Source: JBBRHQ01 sp963725315 (GTDB lineage: Bacteria; Actinomycetota; Thermoleophilia; Solirubrobacterales; 70-9). Taken from it: 64,000 bases of DNA. The stretch is from NCBI GenBank assembly GCA_963725315.1, contig CAVRYA010000009.1, positions 124,001 to 188,000 on the forward strand. Reading direction: 5' to 3'. Under the pieces are notes generated by a model, which saw nothing but the letters and a program-made list of their open reading frames with translations, had not been told where the DNA came from and searched no databases. Both the position numbers and the translations under genes were made by a program. The first letter of the stretch is position 1; each line of letters opens with the position of its first letter. This document shows positions 42,467 through 51,988 of the stretch, in pieces.

Positions 42467-43459
42467 TCAGCGGTGCTTTACGCCCTCTTCCACGAAGTTC
42501 GCGCGCCGCGGCTCGGTGACCGGCAGGTCACCCAGCGCCTCGTCGATCGCGTCGAGGATGTCCTGGGAGAGCCCCACGCCCGAGGCCTCCGCATTCGAGT
42601 AGACCTGCTCGGGCCGGGAGGCGCCGATGATCGCCGAGGCGACGTTCTCCTGGCGCAGGATCCATGCGAGCGACATCGTCGCCATGCTGAGCCCGGCGCT
42701 CTCGGCGATCGGCGCCAGCCGCTGGACCCCCTCGAGCAGATCGTCTGAGCGGTAGCGGTCCATCGCCCAGTTCATCTCGTCGCTGGCGGCGCGCGAGTCC
42801 TCGGGTGGCGGCTCGCCCGGCGTGTACTTGCCGCTCAGCACTCCCTGGGCGAGCGGCGACCAGACGATCTGCGAGATTCCGCGCTGCTCGCAGAAGGGGA
42901 TCAGCTCGGCCTCGGGCGCGCGCCAGATCATGTTGTACTGCGGCTGCGAGGAGACGAACTTCTTCGCGTTCGGGACCGCGAGGCCGGCCTCGATCTGCTC
43001 GATGGTCCATTCGCTGAAGCCGATCTCACGCGCCTTGCCGGCTTCGCAGACTTCGGTGAGCGCCTCCATCGTCTCCTCGATCGGCGTCTCGGGATCGGGG
43101 CGGTGGCACTGGTAGAGGTCGACGTAGTCGGTCTGCAGGCGCTCCAGGGACGCGTCGATCTGCTTGTGAATCTGCTCGCGCGAGAGGCCGCGGTCGGTCT
43201 CCGACATCGGAAAGAAGACCTTGGTGGCGAGCACGTAGGAGCCGCGGTCGAAGTCCCTCAGCACCTCGCCCCAGACGGACTCCGCCGCGCCGCCGCCGTA
43301 GACGTTGGCGGTGTCGAAGAAGTTGATCCCGGCATCGAAAGCCGCGCGGGTGCAGGCCTCGGTGTGCTCCTGCTCCAGCCCACCGCCGTAGGTGAGCCAG
43401 GAGCCGAGCGAGATCTCCGAGACGTCGATGTCCGAATTCCCGAGCTTGCGGAACTTCAC
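42467..43459 (-). CDS. Aldo/keto reductase, voltage-gated-channel-beta type
   Basis: This 330-residue NADPH-dependent reductase has the AKR start (VKFRKLGNSDIDVSEISLGS), the catalytic Asp-Tyr pair in FFDTANVYGGG, the Lys in LATKVFF and His in CHRPDPETPIE, and the C-terminal nucleotide site (IIGASRPEQV). It reduces aldehydes or ketones; the sequence is closest in style to the Kv-beta/YghZ group. It starts at GTG 43459; the frame further upstream is not protein-like. It is divergent from the aldehyde dehydrogenase by 137 bases, and aldehyde metabolism is a plausible shared theme. Confidence 0.9.
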   Translation of the reverse strand: MKFRKLGNSDIDVSEISLGSWLTYGGGLEQEHTEACTRAAFDAGINFFDTANVYGGGAAESVWGEVLRDFDRGSYVLATKVFFPMSETDRGLSREQIHKQIDASLERLQTDYVDLYQCHRPDPETPIEETMEALTEVCEAGKAREIGFSEWTIEQIEAGLAVPNAKKFVSSQPQYNMIWRAPEAELIPFCEQRGISQIVWSPLAQGVLSGKYTPGEPPPEDSRAASDEMNWAMDRYRSDDLLEGVQRLAPIAESAGLSMATMSLAWILRQENVASAIIGASRPEQVYSNAEASGVGLSQDILDAIDEALGDLPVTEPRRANFVEEGVKHR

Positions 43460-43596
43460 CCGGCGGACCCTACCCAACGCGGTTGGTCGGCGGTTCGCCA
43501 ACGTGAGGGTGGGATGTGCCGTCAGCGGGTAGCCTGGGGTAGGCGAGTGGCACACGAGCGGCAACGCCCTTCGACCCGCATGAGGAGAGGATCAAG

Positions 43597-44967
43597 ATGA
43601 GCAAGTACGCAGTCGTCAACCCGGCAACCGGCGAAACCGTCAAGGAGTATCCCGAGATCTCCGACGGAGACCTCTCCGCGGCGATCTCAGCCGCGGATGA
43701 CGCCCACCGCAACTGGGCGCTGAAGACCTCGGTCTCCGAGCGGGCCTCGCTGATCCAGCGGGTGGCGGATCTTCACTCCGAGCGCAGGGAGACGCTGGCG
43801 GAGATCGCCGTGCGGGAGATGGGCAAGCCGATGGAGCAGGCCCTCGGCGAGGTGGACTTCTGCGTCGACATCTACGGCTACTACGCCGGGAACGCCGAGG
43901 ACTTCCTCAAGGACGAGCCGATCTCGCTTCTGGCCGGGGACGGCACCGCTCTGATCCGGCGGACCTCGGTCGGCCCCCTGCTGGGAATCATGCCCTGGAA
44001 CTTCCCCTATTACCAGGTGGCGCGCTTCGCGGGGCCGAACCTCGTCGTCGGCAACACGATCCTGCTCAAGCCGGCGCACCAGTGCCCGGAGTCGGCGGAG
44101 GCGATGCAGGCGATCTTCCGGGACGCCGGTCTCCCAGACGGCGCCTACCAGACGATCCTCGCCACGAACGATCAGATCGAGGAAGTGATCGCCGATCCGC
44201 GAATCCGCGGAGTCTCGCTGACCGGCTCCGAGCGGGCCGGAGCCGCGGTGGCCGAGATCGCCGGACGCCACCTGAAGAAGGTCGTCCTCGAGCTCGGCGG
44301 ATCCGATCCGTTCGTCCTGCTCGGCGCCAAGGACCTCGACGAGGCGGTCGAGGCCGCGGTCGCCGGCCGACTCGACAACACCGGCCAGTCCTGCAACGCC
44401 GCGAAGCGGTTCATCGTCGCCGACGAGATCTACGACGAGTTCCTCGAGAAGTTCAAGGTGGCGATGACCGCCGCCGAGCCCGGCGACCCGACGTCCGAGG
44501 ATGCCGAGATGGGCCCGCTGTCGTCAGCGAGCGCCGCGGAGACCCTGCAGGATCAGCTCGATCGGGCGGTCGCGCAGGGCGCCGAGATCGCCGCCGGCGG
44601 GGATCGGGACGGCAACTTCTTCTCGAGCACGGTGCTGGTCGGAATCGGTCCGGACAACGACGCCTACCGCGAGGAGTTCTTCGGGCCGGTTGCGAGCGTC
44701 TACCGGGTGGGCTCCGAGGAAGAGGCGATCGAGGTGGCCAACGACACGCCGTTCGGGCTCGGTTCATACGTCTTCTCCGACGATCCGGAGCAGGCGCTCC
44801 GGGTGGCGGACGGCCTCGACACCGGGATGGTCTACGTCAACGGTGTGGGCGCCGACGGTGCCGAGCTGCCCTTCGGCGGGGTGAAGCGATCGGGCTTCGG
44901 AAGGGAGCTGGGCCGCTACGGAATCGAGGAGTTCGTCAACAAGAAGCTGATCCGGGTGCTCAAGTAG
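43597..44967 (+). CDS. NAD(P)-dependent aldehyde dehydrogenase (succinate-semialdehyde type)
   Basis: This 456-residue enzyme has all ALDH motifs: MPWNFPYYQV near 132, the Glu general base in LELGGSDPFVL near 230, the catalytic Cys in NTGQSCNAAKR near 264, and the C-terminal PFGGVKRSGFGRELG. The length and the NPATGE N-terminus match the short SSADH-like class. It oxidises an aldehyde to the acid. ATG 43597 follows GAGGAGAGG. With the neighbouring aldo/keto reductase, it could detoxify carbonyls. Confidence 0.92.
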   Translation: MSKYAVVNPATGETVKEYPEISDGDLSAAISAADDAHRNWALKTSVSERASLIQRVADLHSERRETLAEIAVREMGKPMEQALGEVDFCVDIYGYYAGNAEDFLKDEPISLLAGDGTALIRRTSVGPLLGIMPWNFPYYQVARFAGPNLVVGNTILLKPAHQCPESAEAMQAIFRDAGLPDGAYQTILATNDQIEEVIADPRIRGVSLTGSERAGAAVAEIAGRHLKKVVLELGGSDPFVLLGAKDLDEAVEAAVAGRLDNTGQSCNAAKRFIVADEIYDEFLEKFKVAMTAAEPGDPTSEDAEMGPLSSASAAETLQDQLDRAVAQGAEIAAGGDRDGNFFSSTVLVGIGPDNDAYREEFFGPVASVYRVGSEEEAIEVANDTPFGLGSYVFSDDPEQALRVADGLDTGMVYVNGVGADGAELPFGGVKRSGFGRELGRYGIEEFVNKKLIRVLK

Positions 44968-44998
44968 CCGGGCCGGCCAGGGCCCCAAGCTCCAGCGT

Positions 44999-47284
44999 CT
45001 AGGCCGAGGGGTTCGGAGGCAACGCCGGCGCGGCTTCACCCCAATCTTCGGTCTGCGGAGGAAGCGACGGTGCGCCAACGGGGCCTACGTGGGGCAGCCA
45101 CCCGAGCCACCCGGGCAGGTACCAGTTCCAGTCGCCAAGCAATTTCATCGACGCGGGCAGCAGCACGGCGCGCACCAGGGTGGCGTCGATCAACACCGCC
45201 ACGCCCAGCCCCACGCCCAGCTCCTTGAAGAAGACCAGCGACAGGGTCGCGAATACCGCGAAGACTGCGACCATCACGACGGCGGCGCTTGTCACCACGC
45301 CGGCCGTCGTCTTGATCCCGTGCGAGACGGCCTCATCCGTGGACATGCCCCGGTCATAAGCCTCGCGGATACGGGTGAGGATGAAGACGTGGTAGTCCAT
45401 CGAGAGGCCGAAGAGGACGACGAAGAGGAACAGCGGCATCCAGGAGATGATCGCGCCGGTCGAGTGGAAGCCCAGGAACGACTGGAGGTGGCCGTCCTGG
45501 AAGATCCAGACGATCACCCCGTAGGCGGCCCCCACCGACAGCAGGTTGAGGATGATCGCCTTGATCGGGATGACGATCGAGCGGAAGGTGAAGAGCAGCA
45601 AGAGGAACGCCGCCGTCAGGACGAATGCGAAGACGAGCGGGAGGTGTGACTTGGTGGTGTCCCTGAAGTCCTTCGATTCGGCCGTGAAGCCGGTCACGTC
45701 GGCGCTGACACCCGGCACGGCCCCGATCGTTGCCGGGACGATGCTGTCGCGCAGCTCGGCCAGCGCGGCATTCGACCTCGAGTCGGTGCCGTCGCCCACG
45801 ATCGGGATGCTCACCTGAACGACGCTGCGGTCGGGAAAGGTGTCGAGCGTGATCGGAGACTGGAAGAGCGAGCTGGCCTTCGCCCGCGCCACCAGGGCGG
45901 CTACCCCCCGCCTGACCTGCGGCGTAGGCCCGTTCGGAGAGCTGACCACGACCACGGCGGGAATTCCACCCCCCGGGAAGACCTTCTGCATCCGGTTGTA
46001 CGTCTGGATCGAGGCGACGTCCTGGGGCAGCGACTCGACGCTCTCGTTCGCGGTGTGCAGGCGGAACGCCGGCAGCGCGAGGAAGACCAGCAGGCCCGCG
46101 GACAGCACCAGGGCGATCGCCGGGTGACGGAGGACGGGGTCGAGAATCGGCGACCACACCCGGCTCTCGTCTGCTTTCCATGAATGGTGCTTGATGATCG
46201 GGACGCCGCCTTTCTCCACCCGGTCCCCCAACCAGGACAGGATCGCCGGCAGCACGGTCAGCGAGCCCACCAATGCCACGGCGACGACGAGGATGGTGCC
46301 GGTGGCAAACGACTCGAAGGTCGGCGTCCCCGCCAGATACATCCCGGCCATGGCGATCATCACCGTGAAGCCGGAGACCATCACCGCACGGCCCGAGGTC
46401 GCCGCGGCGGCGGCGAGCGCCGCCTCCTCGCTTCGGCCGTCCTCCCGCTCCTCGCGCTCGCGCCGCAGATAGAACATCGAGTAATCCACGCCCACAGCGA
46501 GGCCGATCAGCAGGATCACCTCGTTGATCGAGTTGTCGACTCCGCCGATGACGTGGCTCAGCGGGCCCATGATGCCGATCGTGGCGATGACCGCGGTGAG
46601 CGCCAGGAGCAGCGGCACTCCGGCGGCGACGAGAGCCCCGAAGGCGATCAGCAGGATGATCAGGGTGACGGGCAGCGACGTGATCAGGGCCTTGCCGAAA
46701 TCGTCCTGAACGACCTTGTTGATCTGCTGCTGGGTGCTGGCGTCGCCGAACTCGCCGAGCGTGAAGCCCGAATGCGCCTGCTGCGCGGCGGCGACCGCCT
46801 GAACGGCCGGCTTGACCCGGTCCATTACCTCCGTGTCGTTGCCCGCTATCTGATAGCGGAGCAGCGCCGAGTGTCCGTCGCTCGAGATCTGGCTCGCGTT
46901 CGCCGGGGTCAGCGGACTCTCGAAATCTTGGGTGTGCGGCAACGCTGCAAGCCGCCGCTGCACATCGACGATCACGGCGCGGAACGCGGGCTGGTTCGCC
47001 GTTGCGCCCGTGCTCTGTATGAGCACCATTTCCTGGGCGTGCTCCGGCGCGGCATCCGAAATCGCCTGGTCTGCCCGCCCTGACTCTCCGACCCCGGTTT
47101 GGGTGTGCTCCAAGGTCTTGGTGCCGACGGCGCCTCCGATCATGAAGGCGATCACGACGAAGGCCAGCCATCCCCAGATCGCTGTCTTGCGATGCCGGGC
47201 GCTCCAGACTCCAGCGCGGGCGGCTATTCCGACGGGACCGCGGCCGGAGGCAAAAGGGTCGCTGCCGGCACGAGACGCTGACAT
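44999..47284 (-). CDS. MMPL-family RND transporter
   Basis: This 761-residue membrane protein has 12 predicted helices in two MMPL-type halves, each with a large outer loop (about 65-215 and 430-570). Typical segments are VGVDYSMFYLRREREERE near 260 and LFGLSMDYHVFILTRIREAYDRG near 640, each carrying the Asp-Tyr pair used for proton coupling in MmpL proteins. Mycobacterial relatives export lipids; related actinobacterial proteins export drugs or siderophores. The cargo here is unknown. ATG 47284 gives a cytosolic N-terminus; the frame upstream is not protein-like. Confidence 0.9.
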   Translation of the reverse strand: MSASRAGSDPFASGRGPVGIAARAGVWSARHRKTAIWGWLAFVVIAFMIGGAVGTKTLEHTQTGVGESGRADQAISDAAPEHAQEMVLIQSTGATANQPAFRAVIVDVQRRLAALPHTQDFESPLTPANASQISSDGHSALLRYQIAGNDTEVMDRVKPAVQAVAAAQQAHSGFTLGEFGDASTQQQINKVVQDDFGKALITSLPVTLIILLIAFGALVAAGVPLLLALTAVIATIGIMGPLSHVIGGVDNSINEVILLIGLAVGVDYSMFYLRREREEREDGRSEEAALAAAAATSGRAVMVSGFTVMIAMAGMYLAGTPTFESFATGTILVVAVALVGSLTVLPAILSWLGDRVEKGGVPIIKHHSWKADESRVWSPILDPVLRHPAIALVLSAGLLVFLALPAFRLHTANESVESLPQDVASIQTYNRMQKVFPGGGIPAVVVVSSPNGPTPQVRRGVAALVARAKASSLFQSPITLDTFPDRSVVQVSIPIVGDGTDSRSNAALAELRDSIVPATIGAVPGVSADVTGFTAESKDFRDTTKSHLPLVFAFVLTAAFLLLLFTFRSIVIPIKAIILNLLSVGAAYGVIVWIFQDGHLQSFLGFHSTGAIISWMPLFLFVVLFGLSMDYHVFILTRIREAYDRGMSTDEAVSHGIKTTAGVVTSAAVVMVAVFAVFATLSLVFFKELGVGLGVAVLIDATLVRAVLLPASMKLLGDWNWYLPGWLGWLPHVGPVGAPSLPPQTEDWGEAAPALPPNPSA

Positions 47285-47390
47285 CTGCCACCTCCGTGTC
47301 GCTGACTGGCTGGGCGGAGCATAACGGCCCGATTCCTTCGCGGAGGCAACTCGCAGGAGCCTGGAAGGGCGCGTCCTGAGCCTGTGGGGG

Positions 47391-47840
47391 CTACCCGGAC
47401 AGCCCGGCGGCTTCGAGGGCCTGGTCGCGGTCCAGGTATTCCCTGATTCGCAGCACCCTGCCGTCGCAGATCTCGAAGACGTCGAAGAGCCGCTGGCTGA
47501 TCTCCATTCCGCTGCGTCGACCACGGCCGTGGACCCTGATCGCGGCGAGGACATGCTCGCCACTGCCGACGATCTCGTCTATCTCGTCCCAGGCGTCCTC
47601 CCAGGCATCGAGCCATCGCTTGATCCAGCGGGTGAGCGCGTCGTGCCCGCGGATCGTGTTCGCCTCCTCCACGGGCGAGTACTCGCAGTCGTGGTGGAAG
47701 TGCTCGGTGACGTACGCCGCCGTGTCACCCCCCTGGGCGAGTCCGCTGAACGTCGCATACACCGAGTGGACGATCGCCATGCTGCGCTGCGGGATCGGCG
47801 CCTCGCCGGGTGCGTCTCGAAGGGCGGCAACGGGAGTCAT
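47391..47840 (-). CDS. NTF2/SnoaL-like protein
   Basis: This protein of about 149 residues has a SnoaL-like fold: VHSVYATFSGLAQGGDTAAYV, a strand with HHDCEYSPVEEAN and RGHDALTRWIKRWLDAW, ending EICDGRVLRIREYLDRDQAL. This group includes polyketide cyclase-like and ligand-binding proteins of unknown substrate. The start may be ATG 47840 or the internal ATG at 47780. It lies between an MMPL exporter and a quinone reductase, all on the same strand but with gaps near 100 bases. Confidence 0.8.
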   Translation of the reverse strand: MTPVAALRDAPGEAPIPQRSMAIVHSVYATFSGLAQGGDTAAYVTEHFHHDCEYSPVEEANTIRGHDALTRWIKRWLDAWEDAWDEIDEIVGSGEHVLAAIRVHGRGRRSGMEISQRLFDVFEICDGRVLRIREYLDRDQALEAAGLSG

Positions 47841-47926
47841 TGCCGGGTCTACGAACGGACCGAGGAAAGGTTCACCGCAACGCCGGGCCCGCGGCAGATT
47901 GGCCCGACTGTCGCCTCCCCAAGGCC

Positions 47927-48868
47927 CTACGGGACGATGACGATCTTCCCCAGCTTCGAGCCGGCGGAGAAGCGCTCGTAGGCGCCCTCGACCTCCTCCA
48001 ACGGGTAGGCGGAGGCAATCGGGACCGTCAGCGTGCCGGACTCGAACAGCGGCAGCACGGCTTGCTCGACGCCGCGCGCCGTCGCCGCCTTCTCCTCGAG
48101 GGGGCGGGCACGGAGGGTCGAGGCCCGCAGGGTTCCGCGCTTGGCCATCAGGGCAAGCAGGTTGACCTCCGCGCGGGCCCCTGCCCCGACGCCGATCACG
48201 ACCACCCTGCCGCCGGTCGCGAGCGCCTGGAGGTTGCCGGGAAGGTTAGGAGCGCCGACCAGCTCGAGGATGACGTCGAAGGGGCCGGCCTCCGCGAAGC
48301 CCTCGGGATCGAGCACCGTCTCGGCCCCGAGCGCCTCGACACCCGCCCGCAGCTCGGCATCGCGGACGGTGGCGCTGACCCGGGCTCCCGCCGCGGCGCC
48401 AAGCTGGACGGCGGCGGTCCCGACGCCGCCCGCGCCGCCGTGGACGAGCAGTCGTTCCCCGAGCCCGAGCCCGGCCTGTGTGAAGAGGGCGTCGTGGGCG
48501 GTCGTGAACACCTCCGGCAGGGCTCCCGCCGCCTCCCAGTCGATGGCATCGGGAACCCGCATCGCAACCCGCTCGTGGACCACCGCGAGCTCGGCCTGGC
48601 CGCCGCCGCCGACGATCGCCATCACCCGCTCGCCGACCGAGAAACGCTCCGCGCCGTCGCCTGTGTCAACGATCTCGCCGGCGAACTCCAGCCCGGGTAT
48701 CTCCGGCGGTGAGCCCGGCGGCGCCGGGTAATGCCCGGCTCGTTGCAGGAGGTCGGCCCCGTTGACGCCCGCGGCTCGGACCTCGACCAGCAGCTCGCCC
48801 GCACCGGGAACAGGATCCGGGTGCTCGGCGACCCCCACCGATCCGTTGCTGATCGTCGCGGCGAGCAT
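47927..48868 (-). CDS. Quinone oxidoreductase-like MDR protein
   Basis: This 313-residue medium-chain reductase has the zeta-crystallin/quinone reductase pattern: EVRAAGVNGADLLQRAGHYP near 30, GLEFAGEIVDTG near 62, and the NADPH-binding LLVHGGAGGVGTAAVQLG near 145. The zinc ligands of alcohol dehydrogenases are absent. It reduces quinones or enones with NADPH. ATG 48868 is chosen; the frame upstream to 49303 is not protein-like. Confidence 0.9.
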   Translation of the reverse strand: MLAATISNGSVGVAEHPDPVPGAGELLVEVRAAGVNGADLLQRAGHYPAPPGSPPEIPGLEFAGEIVDTGDGAERFSVGERVMAIVGGGGQAELAVVHERVAMRVPDAIDWEAAGALPEVFTTAHDALFTQAGLGLGERLLVHGGAGGVGTAAVQLGAAAGARVSATVRDAELRAGVEALGAETVLDPEGFAEAGPFDVILELVGAPNLPGNLQALATGGRVVVIGVGAGARAEVNLLALMAKRGTLRASTLRARPLEEKAATARGVEQAVLPLFESGTLTVPIASAYPLEEVEGAYERFSAGSKLGKIVIVP

Positions 48869-48996
48869 CGCGCCGACTCTAGCGCCGCGGCCCGTGCCAA
48901 GCGATGAGAGGGTCGGCCGCCGCCCGCCCCCGAGCACATGCGGCGTCCGCGTGTGCTCGGGGGTAGCCGATCCGGGGGGGATGAGTTGGTCTCTTC

Positions 48997-49446
48997 TCAG
49001 CCTGCGTAGACGGCTTCGCTTTGCGCCGGCTTGCAGACGATCCTGTTGTGGTGCGGCCGGGGGATGATCCTCCGCTCGACGCTGAGCACGTAGTAGTAGC
49101 CACGGTCGGCGTCGGCCAGGTACTTGGTGAGGCCGGGGTTCGGGCCGGTGACGTCCTCGCTGTGCCAGGCGTAGTCCCAGTTGATCTGGTCGGTGCTGCG
49201 GAAGACGTCGATGGTGCGCTTCTCGCAGGACTTCTTCGGGGTCGAGAAGCCCCCGAAGATGAACGGGGTGACCCCGAGACTCGGCGGCTGGTACTGGAGC
49301 CACGGATCGGTCGGTGCCTTCACCGTCGCGGCACCCGCCCCGGAGGGCAGGAGCGCCATGACGACGAGACAGGCCGCGATCAGCCCGGCGAGGGCCTTCC
49401 GTGTATGACGCTTGGGCTGGGCAGATTCAGTGTTCGACTCTCTCAT
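48997..49446 (-). CDS. Secreted protein of unknown function (149 aa)
   Basis: I do not recognise a family. ATG 49446 follows GAAAGGAGA and gives a signal peptide (ALAGLIAACLVVMALLPSGAGA, about residues 17-38, cut near GAGAA). The mature part of about 110 residues has two Cys (SCEKRT and VCKPAQ) that could form a disulphide, plus several Trp/Tyr (WDYAWHSED, RGYYYVLSVE). It is probably a small outer-surface or extracellular protein. Confidence 0.7.
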   Translation of the reverse strand: MRESNTESAQPKRHTRKALAGLIAACLVVMALLPSGAGAATVKAPTDPWLQYQPPSLGVTPFIFGGFSTPKKSCEKRTIDVFRSTDQINWDYAWHSEDVTGPNPGLTKYLADADRGYYYVLSVERRIIPRPHHNRIVCKPAQSEAVYAG

Positions 49447-49517
49447 CGGGTGTCTCCTTTCGTTCGTTTGTCCCGATGAGCCCAGTCTCGATCCGCGTCG
49501 CGGCGCCCGGAAGAGCA

Positions 49518-49556
49518 CCGAGGAGGGATCCTCGGCATTCCCGGGGGTCGACCCCC
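49518..49556. terminator. Two adjacent hairpins between R2lox and the secreted protein gene
   Basis: Arms CCGAGGA/TCCTCGG with a 4-base loop (49518-49535) are followed by the perfect palindrome GGGGGTCGACCCCC (49543-49556). They lie just after the R2lox stop and upstream of the next minus-strand gene, so they probably end the R2lox transcript. Confidence 0.5.
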
Positions 49557-49578
49557 TCACCCCTTGAGGTGGCCGCCT

Positions 49579-50562
49579 CTAACCCGCCTCGACTCCGACC
49601 ACGAAGTCGATCTCGGGGTCGAGGATCTGCCCGATCAGCTCGTCGTCGGGGGTGACGCCCATCTCGCGGCAGCGGTTGCGGTAGTGGCGCACCTTCTGGT
49701 CCTGGTACTTCTGGATCTCCAGCCCGGGCACCGCCTTCTGGTACTCGACCAGGCCGACGACGTTTCCCCGGTAGGCGTCGAAGACCTCGTGGACGATCGC
49801 CTCGTAGTCGGGGTTCTTCTCGATCAGGGTCCGGCAGGCGCCAGTGCCGAAGGTGATGTGGCGGCCCTCGTCGAGGAGGATCAGGCGGAACCCCTCGCGC
49901 AGGGTCGGGAAGGCGTCCCAGAGCACCGTGGTGTCGATCACGATTTCGTAGGAGGGCATCGTCAGGACCCCCTCGACAAAGGCGTTGTAGGCGGCGGAGA
50001 AGCGCACGAAGGCTGGCTCGATCTCCTCCTCGCTCCCGCCCATCGCCGCCTCCAGGAGGGCCCGGCCGTATTTCGGCAGCGCCTCGTGCAGGACGTCCCG
50101 GACTTCGAAGCGCCCGCTCGGGTCCACCGTCCCGCCGCGCACCAGGAAGTGCCTGGCGACCTCCTCCGGCTCGAGGATCCCGACCACCTCGCTATGCCAG
50201 CGCATGAAGAACTCCGCGTGCTTTGCCTCCTCCATAAGGAAGGTCGAGAGGTAGGTGACCCAGTCAAAGCGGCCGAGCGCCTGCGAGGCGGCGATCATCG
50301 GCACCAGTTCGTCGGTCACCGCCTGCTCGCCGGCGAGGAAGCGCACCGTCACTCCCAGCAGCCCGCGCTGCTGCTCCGGGGTGATCCGCTTCCAGTCCTC
50401 CGCGTCAGGGGCGAAGTCGAGATCGTCGACGTTCCAAACCCGGTTGATGGCGAACTTGTACTTGCGGTAGACGGGTCCCTTGATCATCTCCCGGGTGAAG
50501 TGAAATCGGCGGACAACCTCGGGGTCCGGGACGCCATTGACGGTCGTGGTCTGCTCGGGCAT
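49579..50562 (-). CDS. R2-like ligand-binding oxidase (R2lox)
   Basis: This 327-residue ferritin-like protein has all metal ligands at the spacing known for R2lox: E79, E112, H115, E197, E232 and H235 (in LAGEQAV, EEAKH, FVEGVL and DEGRH). V82 and Y192 match the valine and tyrosine that form the ether cross-link of the Mn/Fe protein (V71 and Y162 in the Mycobacterium protein). The missing radical-path Tyr/Trp of true ribonucleotide reductases supports R2lox over class I R2. R2lox binds a long-chain fatty acid; its physiological substrate is not known. ATG 50562 overlaps the stop of the DUF1059-like gene (TGATG). Confidence 0.9.
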   Translation of the reverse strand: MPEQTTTVNGVPDPEVVRRFHFTREMIKGPVYRKYKFAINRVWNVDDLDFAPDAEDWKRITPEQQRGLLGVTVRFLAGEQAVTDELVPMIAASQALGRFDWVTYLSTFLMEEAKHAEFFMRWHSEVVGILEPEEVARHFLVRGGTVDPSGRFEVRDVLHEALPKYGRALLEAAMGGSEEEIEPAFVRFSAAYNAFVEGVLTMPSYEIVIDTTVLWDAFPTLREGFRLILLDEGRHITFGTGACRTLIEKNPDYEAIVHEVFDAYRGNVVGLVEYQKAVPGLEIQKYQDQKVRHYRNRCREMGVTPDDELIGQILDPEIDFVVGVEAG

Positions 50563-50729
50563 CACCCCTCCTCGGCGTCGGTCGACATGTCGATGATCAC
50601 GTCTTCCAGCTCGAAGGAGCCGTGCTTCTCGGACATGTGGCGCTGCACCGCGTCGACGAGCGACTGCTCGTCTTCGGCCACGATCACCTCATCGCAGCCT
50701 GCGTCAAGGCACTCGTAGCTGCGCGCCAT
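50562..50729 (-). CDS. DUF1059-like small protein, coupled to R2lox
   Basis: This 55-residue protein begins MARSYECLDAGCDEVIVAED, with two Cys five residues apart (C7, C12), then HMSEKHGSFELEDVII with two His. The layout matches the small DUF1059 family, which probably binds a metal such as zinc. Its TGA overlaps the R2lox ATG, so the two are translated together. A role as metal-binding partner of R2lox is possible but unproven. Confidence 0.7.
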   Translation of the reverse strand: MARSYECLDAGCDEVIVAEDEQSLVDAVQRHMSEKHGSFELEDVIIDMSTDAEEG

Positions 50730-50778
50730 GCTGCTCTCAGCTTAGTTGCCGCGTGAAGCCCTCTGCCCGCTCACGTCA

Positions 50779-51855
50779 TCAGCTCGCCGGCTCGTCCCTC
50801 TGCGACTCGGCCAGTTCGACCAGCTCCCGGCGCGACGGAGCCTCCTGCTCGCGGAACCCAGCCTTGTAGGCGTCGAAATCCCAGGTCTGGAGGAACTTCT
50901 CCGCTGCTTCACGGCCTGATTGGTAGAGCTGTTCGGCGCGCGCCCGAGAGAGGTCGAACTCGGTTGTTCGAACGCCGAGAGTCGGGACCCCGATGGTTCG
51001 GACGTAGGAGTCGTTCTCGAGGTACATCCGGTCGTGGGCTTCGAGCATCGTCTGCATCAGGGCCTTGATGAAGTCGAAAATGTCGGGGTGCGATCCATTT
51101 GCGGCTGACTCGAGCCGGTCCGCAACCGATCGCCTCGGCTCCGGCTCGACCAGCATCAAGCCGAAGGTCGGCCAGGCCGGCTCACCATGGCTATCGAACA
51201 GCCAGACGGGGAAGTTCGACAGCACGCCGCCGTCGACGATCAGGTGCTCCCCCTCGGCCTGGCCTCCGCCCAGCTCGGGCTTGGGGACCCAACGCCACGG
51301 CTCGAAGAAGACGGGGATGCTCATGCTCATCCGAACCGCCTCGGCGACCTCGAGGTCATCGGGGTCGATTCCAAACCGGGCGGCGTCTCGCGGCAAGATC
51401 AGCAGCCTGCGAGCCGTGATGTCCGAGGCGATCACCTGCAGCCGGTAGCGGTAGCGGGGATCGTCGGCGAACCGCTCGTCGATCAGGTCGCGAAACGTCG
51501 AGACGCCCCGCCGGTCGAGCAGCTTCCGCATCCATTCGAGCAGGTGCCGCCCCTCGAAGATGCCCTCGTCCTTGAGGACGCTGAGCGGCACCCCGACGAC
51601 CGGCACCCTGTCTTCCCAGCCTTCGTCCTTGAAATCGTTGAAGTCGAGCCCCGCGAGGATTTCGTGGAGCTGGGCCGCGGAATAGCCCGCCGCGGTGAGC
51701 GCCGCGGCGATCGCGCCGGCCGACGTGCCTGCGAGATTCTGCGGCCGGAAGCCGCGCTCCTCGAGCACCGCCAGGGCGCCCACCAACCCGATGCCCTTGA
51801 CGCCCCCACCCTCGAGGACGAGATCGACCTTGTTCGTGTCGTCGTTGCTGGGCAT
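50779..51855 (-). CDS. Patatin-like phospholipase
   Basis: This 358-residue acyl hydrolase has the patatin motifs: the glycine-rich oxyanion loop EGGGVKGIG near 17, the nucleophile Ser in GTSAG near 44 and the Asp of the catalytic dyad in VDGG near 210. It hydrolyses acyl esters of lipids in the cytosol. The C-terminal region of about 130 residues is helical and charged. ATG 51855 fits the fold start. It is upstream of the R2lox/DUF1059 pair on the same strand, but a 49-base gap leaves co-transcription uncertain. Confidence 0.9.
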   Translation of the reverse strand: MPSNDDTNKVDLVLEGGGVKGIGLVGALAVLEERGFRPQNLAGTSAGAIAAALTAAGYSAAQLHEILAGLDFNDFKDEGWEDRVPVVGVPLSVLKDEGIFEGRHLLEWMRKLLDRRGVSTFRDLIDERFADDPRYRYRLQVIASDITARRLLILPRDAARFGIDPDDLEVAEAVRMSMSIPVFFEPWRWVPKPELGGGQAEGEHLIVDGGVLSNFPVWLFDSHGEPAWPTFGLMLVEPEPRRSVADRLESAANGSHPDIFDFIKALMQTMLEAHDRMYLENDSYVRTIGVPTLGVRTTEFDLSRARAEQLYQSGREAAEKFLQTWDFDAYKAGFREQEAPSRRELVELAESQRDEPAS

Positions 51856-51988
51856 CGACTGATCCAGCGCCTGGCAACGAGTCTCTCGAAGCAGCTTCGA
51901 GGCTTCAAGGTCACTCGACGAAGAGCCCCCCGCCCCCGGTCGCCCGCGGCCGTCTCGACCCGGACTGCGCCGCCGGCTAGGGTTATGG

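Noticed and set aside
45354..47291. 645-codon minus-strand frame overlapping the MMPL gene in another phase
   Set aside because: Its composition is Arg/Gly-rich and it lacks membrane segments. The MMPL frame has the motifs and helices.
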